From: BMS3ABIN03 sp964418885
GTDB lineage: Bacteria; Bacteroidota; Ignavibacteria; Ignavibacteriales; Ignavibacteriaceae
DNA length: 64,000 bases
Direction of reading: 5' to 3'
NCBI GenBank assembly: GCA_964418885.1
Contig: CAYQNW010000003.1
Span: forward strand, 20,612 to 84,611
How positions within the stretch are numbered: position 1 is the stretch's first letter; every line of letters starts with the position of its first letter. Both the position numbers and the translations under genes were made by a program. The notes under the pieces are model-generated. The model was not told the origin of the DNA. It was given only the letters and a program-made list of their open reading frames with translations, and searched no databases. This document shows positions 56,612 through 64,000 of this stretch, piece by piece.

Positions 56612-58312
56612 TTAATTCCCGTATCTCGATCTATGGTCTCTTGCTTCACTTAAAGTGCTGAAATATCCGATTCTCACTCTATACCAAGTGCCCTGCAACC
56701 CGGGGACATTATTAGCTTCTACAATAAAAGCGTTTTCACCTTTTCCTTTTAAGCGATTGACTTCGGTTTGAGCCTTGTCATAAGAACGCCATGACGAAAC
56801 CTGGTAGCAATAGAGTTTTCCATCTGTAAAAATCATGTTACCAACGTTTCTTTCCGCATAGGAATTATATTCTTCAGAACTGACATCTGTATTTTTACGC
56901 CCCGTATTTGTTTGTTCCACTCCACCGGAAATATCAATCATTTCAATTGAAACTCTTCGGTTAAGTGATCTACCGGCTGCTGTTTTATTATCAGCAATCG
57001 GGTAATCCGGACCATAGCCAATTACTTCTAAGCGGGAAGCATCAATTCCTCTTGAAATCAGGTAATCTGCTACAGATGCAGCCCGTTGTTCTGAGAGTCT
57101 CATATTATTTTGATAAGCACCGGTATTATCAGTATGACCTTCGATACGCCATTTTGTTTGTGGATATTTCTTTAATATTTCTACTAATTTATCAAGCTTC
57201 AATATGGCTCCTGGTAATAAATCCGATTTCCCAACCCTGAAGATAACATCACCGGTAAGGACCAAATTGGTTATTTCCGGTAATTGTTTTTCCTGTGATT
57301 TAGGAGGACAACCAAATTTATCTACTTCAGTTCCCGGTGCCGTTCCCGGACAGTTATCCATATAATCCGGTACACCATCATTATCCTGGTCTAACGGGCA
57401 TCCATCATTATCAACTGAAACGCTTGGTGGTGTATTGCTGCACTTGTCAAGATAATCAGGAACGCCATCAGCATCCGAATCCAGTGGGCATCCCGATGCA
57501 TCAACCATAACATTAGGTTCAGTTTGCGGACATTTATCGAGGTAATCCGGAACACCATCGCGATCTGTATCAAGCGGGCATCCGAATTCATCTACACGGA
57601 CTCCCTGGGGAGTTTCAGGACATGCATCATACTCATCACTAATTCCATCTTTATCCGCATCGGTTTCACCGCTAAAGTAAAAGCTTAAACCGGTAAGAAA
57701 TGTAAAGTAAATGTCGTTATTTTTTCCCGTACGTACATCGTCAAGGTTATCAGATAAGACAATGTTTGGACCGCCGCTGAAGTTTAAACTCAATTCCGGC
57801 TGAAGTAAAAATCTTATTCCTAGCTCTCCCTGAATTAAAAATTCCTGTCTTGCATAAGTAGATACAGAGTTTAAAGGTAACCTGTTTCCTCTGACATCCT
57901 TCGGATCAAAATGAAGATATCCCGCTCCTGCGTATATATAAGGAAATATATCCTGTTCCACATTGAATGCAACATTCAATCCGCCACCGAAAAAATAAAT
58001 TGGAGTTCTGAATTTATTGAATTTAGAAACTGCCACACCACCTGATCCTGTTAATCTTCCAATTCCTCCATTTACTCTTATTCCAAATATGACAGGGTCG
58101 GGGGTTGAAAAGTAATATTCAAATGTAGTCCGTGCTAAATAATCTATTCCTGCATCTTTGTAATCTGATAATGTATAAGTTGCCCCGCCTTCAAAACTCA
58201 ATGCCCATTTATCCGATAAAGGATTATTTTCATTAAAACCGGCAACCTGGGCTAAAGATGTGAAGGAAATAATTATTGACAGGAAAAAAGAAACAATAGA
58301 GATTCTCATCAT
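56612..58312 (-). CDS. OmpA-family protein with thrombospondin type 3 repeats and SPOR domain
   Basis: The 566-residue protein has a signal peptide (ending SLAQ) and an outer-membrane barrel-like region of about 200 residues. Four calcium-binding TSP3-type repeats follow (DADKDGISDEYDACPETPQG, DTDRDGVPDYLDKCPQ, DSDADGVPDYLDKCSN, DQDNDGVPDYMDNCPG). Next is an OmpA/MotB peptidoglycan-binding domain (WRIEGHTDNTGAYQNNMRLS, RSLNRRVSIEM). A C-terminal SPOR-like domain ends the protein (YCYQVSSWRSYDKAQTEVNR, TWYRVRIGYFSTLSEAR). It should link outer membrane and cell wall. OmpA plus SPOR in one chain is an uncommon arrangement. Confidence 0.92.
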   Translation of the reverse strand: MMRISIVSFFLSIIISFTSLAQVAGFNENNPLSDKWALSFEGGATYTLSDYKDAGIDYLARTTFEYYFSTPDPVIFGIRVNGGIGRLTGSGGVAVSKFNKFRTPIYFFGGGLNVAFNVEQDIFPYIYAGAGYLHFDPKDVRGNRLPLNSVSTYARQEFLIQGELGIRFLLQPELSLNFSGGPNIVLSDNLDDVRTGKNNDIYFTFLTGLSFYFSGETDADKDGISDEYDACPETPQGVRVDEFGCPLDTDRDGVPDYLDKCPQTEPNVMVDASGCPLDSDADGVPDYLDKCSNTPPSVSVDNDGCPLDQDNDGVPDYMDNCPGTAPGTEVDKFGCPPKSQEKQLPEITNLVLTGDVIFRVGKSDLLPGAILKLDKLVEILKKYPQTKWRIEGHTDNTGAYQNNMRLSEQRAASVADYLISRGIDASRLEVIGYGPDYPIADNKTAAGRSLNRRVSIEMIDISGGVEQTNTGRKNTDVSSEEYNSYAERNVGNMIFTDGKLYCYQVSSWRSYDKAQTEVNRLKGKGENAFIVEANNVPGLQGTWYRVRIGYFSTLSEARDHRSRYGN

Positions 58313-58456
58313 ATTACCCCGGCGAAGTGATTCGGATAAGAATTATTGACAATAAATAGGAGTAGCATTTTTCTCATATAAACAAAAAATGGATTTTACA
58401 GTTATTCTTAAGATATTCAATAAAAATATAAGAAAAAAGAGTTTTGCAAAAAAATC

Positions 58457-60067
58457 TTACATTCCATAGGAGAGTGATAATGAGAAAGTATTCTTTTTGC
58501 CAAGAATATTTACAGGTGTGCGGTTAGGATCTTCATCGGAAATATCGGAATAACGGTATTTGGCTACTAGTAACAAATCATGTATATATTCATATATGCA
58601 GCTTATACCAAAGTACTTGTCTGATCTGAGAGGAGCATAGAGAAATGATTTGTTGAATTCATCCATTCCTGAGTAAGCATAGTAAATATCATCGAGTCCG
58701 CCTTTTCTTAATCCTTCAAAATATAATTCGAATCGTAAACCTCTGACAGGCTGGTAATTGAATTGAATCTTCACCTGGTCGGCATTTTGTCCGATCCAGT
58801 GTCCTAAAGTATAATTATAATGTTTATATGTAGTCGATTCATACTTATGTTCATAAACCCAGGGATTGATCCTTGTATATTCAACTGTCAGATCAAGATT
58901 GTTGACAACCAGGTTGACTTTTTTAGCACCGAATGTATAACCTACCCAGGTATTCTTAAAATTATTTTCGAGTACATTTCTTATTTCAGTAACATCGATG
59001 AATAACGTTCCGTAAAATTGAAATTCTTTCGGGTGTTTAACAGATATATCTAAATATAAAGTTCCGTTACCATCATTTACGCTCGCTCTGCCGGTATTGT
59101 GATCCAGCCATTTAAAAAACAAAAACGGGATAAACATTTCCGGTCTTAGTTTTCCACTGTATATAAAAGAATTTCCTAATGAAATATCCAGACCGGTAAC
59201 AGGCGTAAACGTTAATAAGTTCGCTACCAAATATTTATTGATATATGCTTCTTTGATAATTGGTTGTATACTCTCAGGATGTTCATAATGAATTGTGGAT
59301 GAATCTATAACCAATGAATTAAGCCAGCCGTGGACATAGTAAAATCTTAACCATTTAACAGGTTTGAGATGAAGTTCTATCCTTGGGTAGTCAGGTGCTT
59401 TAGATGAAAGTATTAACTGACCAAAATTCCCATGACCCCACGTAAAGTAATCTTTAATAAGTGAGATATTACCCCATTCCCAGTTAAGATTAATACTTCC
59501 TTTTACATCGTTGTATTCAATACCATCCGGAGCTCCTTTATAAAATGCACCGGTTTCCGGTGAGAAGGATTTTTCTTTATCAATATTATCGCCAAATTCA
59601 CCTTTATCTCTTACATCGAAGCTTGCACCGAACCAGTTTTTGTATGATGCAAAAGTAGAAAATCCTATCATTCTTGTGTGAGCTGATTTTCCATACAGGC
59701 TGGAGATACCATAGCCTGCAATTGGTGATAATTTTGCGGAAAATAATGAATCATTGTAGCTGTAAAGAAACCAGCGTTCGTTATTAACATTATTCAGTTC
59801 ATAAGCATATTCTTTATTATAGAACTCTAATTGATCCTGTTCTACCTTGTTAAGATTATTTTTTTTAATTGAAATTTCTTCTAAAAGCGCAGCTATATAT
59901 ATTCTTGAGTATGGTTTTACCTCATCGTCTAATTTAATTATTTGCTTTATGGACATTCTTTCAAGAAAATCATAAACATTGCTGTAGAGAGGCGTGTAAA
60001 CAACCTGCGCACTGATTGTCGATATTACTGATAGAACGAAAATTGCGAATATAAATTTTTTAACCAT
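58457..60067 (-). CDS. Capsule assembly Wzi-like outer-membrane protein
   Basis: The 536-residue protein has a signal peptide (1-20, ending TISAQ). VVYTPLYSNVYDFLERMSIK and KPYSRIYIAALLEE form the periplasmic N-terminal segment typical of Wzi-like proteins in this phylum. A long barrel follows (SLIKDYFTWGHGNFGQLILS, FRFYYVHGWLNSLV-like strands) and the protein ends in LSYGM. Wzi anchors capsule at the outer membrane in E. coli, and the neighbours fit polysaccharide assembly. The assignment is at family level. Confidence 0.78.
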   Translation of the reverse strand: MVKKFIFAIFVLSVISTISAQVVYTPLYSNVYDFLERMSIKQIIKLDDEVKPYSRIYIAALLEEISIKKNNLNKVEQDQLEFYNKEYAYELNNVNNERWFLYSYNDSLFSAKLSPIAGYGISSLYGKSAHTRMIGFSTFASYKNWFGASFDVRDKGEFGDNIDKEKSFSPETGAFYKGAPDGIEYNDVKGSINLNWEWGNISLIKDYFTWGHGNFGQLILSSKAPDYPRIELHLKPVKWLRFYYVHGWLNSLVIDSSTIHYEHPESIQPIIKEAYINKYLVANLLTFTPVTGLDISLGNSFIYSGKLRPEMFIPFLFFKWLDHNTGRASVNDGNGTLYLDISVKHPKEFQFYGTLFIDVTEIRNVLENNFKNTWVGYTFGAKKVNLVVNNLDLTVEYTRINPWVYEHKYESTTYKHYNYTLGHWIGQNADQVKIQFNYQPVRGLRFELYFEGLRKGGLDDIYYAYSGMDEFNKSFLYAPLRSDKYFGISCIYEYIHDLLLVAKYRYSDISDEDPNRTPVNILGKKNTFSLSLSYGM

Positions 60068-60382
60068 TTACAATCATTCTAAATATTTCAGTGTTGAGAT
60101 TTCTTAGTCCCCTAGGGACGTTATATTTATAGTAAATATCATCCAAATTTTATTATTGAGTTCCGTAGGAACGGCATATCAATTAATTTCAATTGATAAA
60201 GTCGGTATTCGTATCTCATTTACTATGGTGTTGATATAATCATTTGTGGAAAATTATACAATAACTCGCATTTAAAATAAGAATTTAATATTTACCGGCA
60301 ATTTAATTATTTGGGAATGGACTAAGGTGAGTGCTATTTGCTTAAACTTTGAACGTTTAACCTTGAACTTTGAACTAAACCT
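60068..60382. other. Intergenic region with short palindromic repeats
   Basis: It holds two TCCNTAGGNAC palindromic units (60103-60180, annotated separately). Near 60345-60376 short direct repeats of TTGAAC occur (TTGAACGTTTAACCTTGAAC region). I see no reading frame with a ribosome site. Confidence 0.5.
60103..60180. repeat. Two copies of a short palindromic intergenic repeat
   Basis: Unit 1, around 60104-60129, contains AGTCCCCTAGGGACGTTATAT. Unit 2, around 60159-60179, contains AGTTCCGTAGGAACGGCATAT. Each has a small self-complementary core (TCCCCTAGGGA, GTTCCGTAGGAAC), and the flanking AG and ATAT are shared. They lie 53 bases apart in the same orientation. Confidence 0.7.
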
Positions 60383-62398
60383 CTAAGCACTCCGCTCTTT
60401 CTTTATAACTATGTTGTTTAGAGCTTTAAAGAAATATTTAACATCGGTAAGAATTTTATTTCGGTCGTATTCATCCAAATATTTTCGCTCTGAATTTATA
60501 ATATCAGATAAATTCCTGGGCATATCTGCATAGTAAGGCGGGATAAGTCCCGGCTTATAATTCATTCTCCGTTTTCTGTATTCTGCATTATACAGGCTCA
60601 GGTATTGTTCACTTATAGGACGAACACCTACAAATTTAATATCACCCTTAATTAAATTAAACAGCATTGGCAGCTCATCTACCCAGAGTTTTCTTAAAAT
60701 TATTCCCCACTTTGTAATTCTGAAATCTTTGTTGAATTTACCTCCGTCCTGAAGATTATTATTTTCATAAATAAACTTTTGTAAGTATTCGGAATAGGGG
60801 TGCATCGTTCTCAATTTATAAACATAAACAGGTTTGCCGTTAATTCCTGTTCTTCGCATTTTAATAATGGGACTGAATGAAGGATTTTTATCCTCTGAAG
60901 GCGCACTGACTTTTTTTGCAATGAAATAACACAACTTGTCTATAATTTTAAGATCCAATATTTCAAAACCGCAGTAGTATAATCTGCCAAGACCTTCAGC
61001 CAAAGATAATGCCCTATCCTGGCCGCGTGTAAGAACAAAATATATTTTTCTGATGATCGGCAGTTTAGGCATTGCTCTTTTCCAGATAAAATCAAACAGG
61101 TAAAGTGAATTTGCTACTATAAAAGGGTATTTGTTCCGGAATCTTTCATACCTGTACTTGGTGGGTTCAAAATTACCAACAAATATTCCTCCCTTGCATA
61201 ACCTTTTATTCACTTCTATAAAATATTCATTAATCCTTCTTATATCGTTTATCTTATGTAGATTAATAAATATCTCAAGATAATCTTCGGGATAGATGCT
61301 TACGTTATAAGTATCCCGGGATTTGAGTATGGATGTCTTTTCTACATCGAATGTACTAAGTTCAATTTTTCTTTCTAAGAAACTGAGTAGTTCAGGATAT
61401 TTTTTAAAATATATAAACTCAAGTCTTTGAGTTAGTAAAGAATTATCAGAGGATTTATTGGATAACCGGTATTTGGTATTAATTAAATCATGTCCGTTAT
61501 TTTTTATTGCCGGTGCTTTTATTTCATAAGCATGTAAAAAATCTGCTGTTACATCATCAGTCTTATGGGGTAATTTTTCAATATACAAGAAAAGCATTAC
61601 TATAAATGACCATACAGAATAGATCAATATCGCCATCATATATATAGATTTATAGTATTGAGCAATTTGAAGAATGTAGACGATAAAAGTCATCATTGCG
61701 GCGATCAACAGGTAAAATTTCAATTGCAAACTTATGGCATGCCATACATTTGTTTTTCCGTTAACAGTGCTGAACTGATGTGTAATAAGCGCTGCAAGGA
61801 ACCAGCTTATGTAGGTGCTTGAAAGCAGAATTATCTGGTTTTCATCTATCCTGCTGAACCCGATCTTATAATCATATAAAAAATATATGACCCACGTAAG
61901 AAGCAAAAAGTCTATTATTGGAGCAGTAAACGAAATTTTTCTTCCTGATTTAGTTGCCTTAATTAATTCAACTTTATTCGTAACCATATACAGCAGGTTT
62001 TCGATAATAAGACCTGAGAAGAATGATCCAACTACAACCAATCTTGATGCTGATAATGACTCCGACTGGATCATAAAAAATGCTACTACACCTAAGGATA
62101 TTAAAAGTGAAGTATAAGATTTATTTAAATTGCTTAGAAATGATATAGAAGACTGAAATCTGAATTTACCGGATATAATACCGCCTGTAACCCAGGCTAA
62201 CAAATATACAGGTAAAAGGTTTATGTAGTTGGAAGTAATATTCAGGTTATTATATTTTAGAAGATAAAATAATCCCAAAGTAAAAATATATATTAACAGG
62301 TTCCCTAATGCTTTAGGTAACCGCACAGCTATCTTGTGCGGAATTCCCGCGGATCCGTTAATCTGTGACAGGGAAGTACTTTGTGTAGTATCAGGCAT
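60383..62398 (-). CDS. Unusual sugar transferase: membrane domain, methyltransferase-like middle, undecaprenyl-phosphate glycosylphosphotransferase-like C-terminus
   Basis: The 671-residue protein has about nine hydrophobic segments (30-285). A soluble middle follows (310-480) with NEYFIEVNKRLCKGGIFVGN, which resembles the late motif of SAM methyltransferases, though no glycine-rich SAM loop is visible. The C-terminal 165 residues match the bacterial sugar transferase catalytic core: GKPVYVYKLRTMHPYSEYL, ITKWGIILRKLWVDELPMLF, FVGVRPISE and MNYKPGLIPPYYADM. The usual KRxFDxxxA membrane helix that begins this core is not seen. It probably starts repeat-unit assembly on a lipid carrier, but activity should not be assumed. 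Confidence 0.8.
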   Translation of the reverse strand: MPDTTQSTSLSQINGSAGIPHKIAVRLPKALGNLLIYIFTLGLFYLLKYNNLNITSNYINLLPVYLLAWVTGGIISGKFRFQSSISFLSNLNKSYTSLLISLGVVAFFMIQSESLSASRLVVVGSFFSGLIIENLLYMVTNKVELIKATKSGRKISFTAPIIDFLLLTWVIYFLYDYKIGFSRIDENQIILLSSTYISWFLAALITHQFSTVNGKTNVWHAISLQLKFYLLIAAMMTFIVYILQIAQYYKSIYMMAILIYSVWSFIVMLFLYIEKLPHKTDDVTADFLHAYEIKAPAIKNNGHDLINTKYRLSNKSSDNSLLTQRLEFIYFKKYPELLSFLERKIELSTFDVEKTSILKSRDTYNVSIYPEDYLEIFINLHKINDIRRINEYFIEVNKRLCKGGIFVGNFEPTKYRYERFRNKYPFIVANSLYLFDFIWKRAMPKLPIIRKIYFVLTRGQDRALSLAEGLGRLYYCGFEILDLKIIDKLCYFIAKKVSAPSEDKNPSFSPIIKMRRTGINGKPVYVYKLRTMHPYSEYLQKFIYENNNLQDGGKFNKDFRITKWGIILRKLWVDELPMLFNLIKGDIKFVGVRPISEQYLSLYNAEYRKRRMNYKPGLIPPYYADMPRNLSDIINSERKYLDEYDRNKILTDVKYFFKALNNIVIKKERSA

Positions 62399-62560
62399 AT
62401 CGAATATAAGAACCCATTACATGCTTTTTATATAGACAAATTTTTGTAATTTTGAAATCATATGCAAATTCTGTCAATTTTCTATTGAATTATTGATTAT
62501 TATCAGCCCGCTGATATTCAACCATCAATAGTCAATTCCTAATAATCAGCTAAGGCTTTC
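62399..62560. other. Intergenic stretch between the sugar transferase and the broken four-helix-bundle gene
   Basis: Upstream of the sugar transferase start the sequence is AT-rich with no gene or hairpin that I can support. Confidence 0.4.
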
Positions 62561-62906
62561 TTAGTTGTGCGGTTTTCTCGAATTTATGAATATGGAAGTT
62601 AATTCTTTCGCCTCAAGTAACAATTCTTTTAATTCTTTATTATTTAAAAGCTTCTCTTATTCAATAAATTGCAGCCAGAAGTGGGACTCATCTGTTTCCT
62701 TAATTACTATACTGATTTTAGAAATAAAACTTGGTTTTTGATTGAGGAAAACATACTGCACGATAATTTGCTGCAACTGAAGTTGATAAACGGATTAGCT
62801 GACCTTTGATATGATTTACAAGGTATGTATTTGCTAGAGATACCGCTAGCTTGACAAAACGATGTCCAAATTCTTTAGTTCGTCTTTTTAACTCCACACA
62901 ATTCAT
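62561..62906 (-). pseudogene. Four-helix-bundle protein (23S rRNA intervening-sequence protein family), frameshifted and with an internal stop
   Basis: The first 58 or so codons read normally (ELKRRTKEFGHRFVKLAVSL, GQLIRLSTSVAANYRAVCFP). After QSK the family's FISK motif appears only in another frame (SFISKISIVIKETDESHFWL then QFIE), so one base is gained or two lost near 62730. In that second frame a TAA at 62657-62659 replaces a sense codon, and the family-like tail resumes (LLNNKELKELLLEAKELTSI) up to a stop at 62561-62563. Two lesions make this a pseudogene. Intact relatives of 115-120 residues are common near surface polysaccharide loci; their function is unknown. Confidence 0.85.
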
Positions 62907-62942
62907 TCATTTTAATTATCAATTTATAAGTATTATCTTACT

Positions 62943-63068
62943 GAAGTTACGCAAAATGTCATTCTGGCGATCCCGCTAAGCGGGAGAGTCCAGAATCTCT
63001 CAATTATGAAATTATTTTAGATTCCGGACAAGCTGGAATGACAGTATTTGCAGATTCTGCGTAACTTC
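62943..63068. repeat. 126-bp element with terminal inverted repeats (MITE/REP-like)
   Basis: The ends are GAAGTTACGCA and its exact complement TGCGTAACTTC. Just inside, GTCATTC on the left mirrors GAATGAC on the right. An inner hairpin TCCCGCTAAGCGGGA occupies 62971-62985. There is no coding capacity. It resembles the 'GTCATTCCCGC...GCGGGAATCC' type of scattered palindromic repeat. It lies directly upstream of the O-antigen ligase-like gene. Confidence 0.8.
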
Positions 63069-63123
63069 TGTTATCTTACATAAAGTCATAAATTAATTAT
63101 AGCATACTTAAGGGTTTATTCCT

Positions 63124-64000
63124 TTGAATAGAAAAGCTGAAATTATATTTGAACTTATTTTGATCAACCTGTTCATACTCAATCTTGCAGTTGGTTCAAT
63201 ATCAAACTTTTCTTTTGACGTATTTATACTAAAAGCCGCTTGCAGTTTATTCTTAATTGCAACAGCTACATTCGTTTATATAAAACAAAAATCCGGCAGC
63301 CAATATAATAGTTTCAATAAAGGACTTAATAAACTTTCAATTGTTATAATCCTCTTCATTAGCTATATGTTGATAACTTTAACCTACTCCTCAAATCCAG
63401 GCTACGGCTTTCAAAAAATATTGAATTTTGTTATCAGTATTGTGCCATCCATTTTCGTGTTTTATTATCTGGTCTCCACTTTATCAGAAAAAAGAATAAA
63501 GCTGTCCATTTATTCCATATCTGCAATTTCAGTTGTTACAGTTGTATATATTTTTATAGTTTATCCATTCGATCAGAGTACGATTTATCATTACAAACCC
63601 GGAAGATGGAGTCATGTAATTTATGGGAGGATGATATCCTCATTCGCAGTTGTACTATTACTCTATTTATCTACACTTAAAGAAAACAAACGGATATTGT
63701 TGTATAGCATATTAACTGCAATTGCAATTTACGGAACGTATTTATCCGCGTTACGAGCCGCAATTCTTGGGATATTTCTGGTTATTCTGGTATTACTGAT
63801 TTTAGGTGGAATATCAAGAGTTAAGAAATGGGGAAGGGAAGGGAGAGTTTATCAACAGGACAGTCATTTAGTTCTGAGCAATTTTCAGTTACGCGGTATA
63901 CTGATTACAAGTATTATTGCAGCAGGATTAATAATTTTAATGCCCGGTAAGCAGATTATAACAGAAAGAATTGAAAATATGGAGAATGTAGAAGGTTTTG
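63124..64000 (+). CDS. O-antigen ligase/polymerase-like membrane protein, 3' end outside window
   Basis: About 292 residues are visible from a TTG with AAGGG 9 bases upstream, and the frame is open to the window end. At least seven hydrophobic segments can be seen (IIFELILINLFILNLAVGSI, ILNFVISIVPSIFVFYYLV, MISSFAVVLLLYL, AILGIFLVILVLLILGG). TYSSNPGYGFQKI between segments and YLSALRAAILGI are typical of the Wzy/WaaL family, which polymerises or ligates lipid-linked O-units. With the sugar transferase, Wzi-like protein and wecB nearby, a polysaccharide polymerase role fits. Confidence 0.8.
   Translation, partial: MNRKAEIIFELILINLFILNLAVGSISNFSFDVFILKAACSLFLIATATFVYIKQKSGSQYNSFNKGLNKLSIVIILFISYMLITLTYSSNPGYGFQKILNFVISIVPSIFVFYYLVSTLSEKRIKLSIYSISAISVVTVVYIFIVYPFDQSTIYHYKPGRWSHVIYGRMISSFAVVLLLYLSTLKENKRILLYSILTAIAIYGTYLSALRAAILGIFLVILVLLILGGISRVKKWGREGRVYQQDSHLVLSNFQLRGILITSIIAAGLIILMPGKQIITERIENMENVEGF

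Noticed and set aside
60349..60360. TTGAACGTTTAA as a further LacI operator
   Set aside because: It is two bases shorter than the motif, sits among TTGAAC direct repeats and is about 41 kb from the sugar genes.

Overview
The window is AT-rich (about one third G+C, judged by eye) and looks like a chromosome segment from a Bacteroidota/Chlorobi-group bacterium, most plausibly an Ignavibacteria-type organism. The grounds are a surface protein ending in a Por (type IX) secretion tail of the 'QNYPNPFNPTT' kind, a PorD (DUF4835) homologue, PorV-like and GldA/F/G-like genes, a TonB receptor with a carboxypeptidase-regulatory N-terminus, and frequent TTG starts with good AGGAGG sites. This placement is family-level inference; no search was run.

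1-19.3 kb (all minus strand): a plant-polysaccharide block. It holds a GH3 glycosidase (cut by the window start), xylose isomerase, a LacI-type repressor, a secreted GH9 glucanase, a TonB-dependent receptor and a T9SS-exported beta-helix protein. A 14-bp motif, TTGAACCGNTTYAA, lies upstream of xylA-GH3, the repressor gene and the TonB receptor, and I read it as the repressor's operator. Between the GH9 and T9SS genes sits an unrelated-looking trio: a membrane spermidine-synthase-like protein, an SGNH hydrolase with TPRs, and a parvulin lipoprotein.

19.5-34.6 kb: tRNA-Leu, two small unknown genes, glnS-gltX, a three-receiver hybrid histidine kinase, an outer-membrane group (HhH-barrel protein, PorV-like protein, divergent porD), then a GNAT acyltransferase, an SPT/KBL-family enzyme and a divergent SDR reductase that together resemble a bacterial ceramide pathway. 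The SPT/KBL gene looks split only because the assembly joined two overlapping contig ends with 100 N; removing the gap and the 55-bp duplicate restores a 396-residue enzyme.

34.5-55.2 kb (mostly plus strand): tRNA-Ala, a MATE transporter, a SpoIID-domain lipoprotein, maf, a flippase-like protein, YtxH/DUF948 proteins, an EF-G paralogue, HIT, YwqK-like and DUF72 proteins, a tRNA with anticodon CAT, a degenerate crotonase, a one-heme outer-membrane barrel candidate, a GldA/F/G-like ABC operon with a DUF4340 protein, and Nudix, HAD, LemA and DUF2207 genes.

55.2-64 kb: an exopolysaccharide region with wecB, an OmpA/TSP3/SPOR envelope protein, a Wzi-like protein, an unusual sugar transferase with a methyltransferase-like middle, a broken four-helix-bundle gene, a 126-bp terminal-inverted-repeat element and the start of an O-antigen ligase/polymerase gene that runs off the window. 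I saw no CRISPR array, insertion sequence, prophage or rRNA gene.
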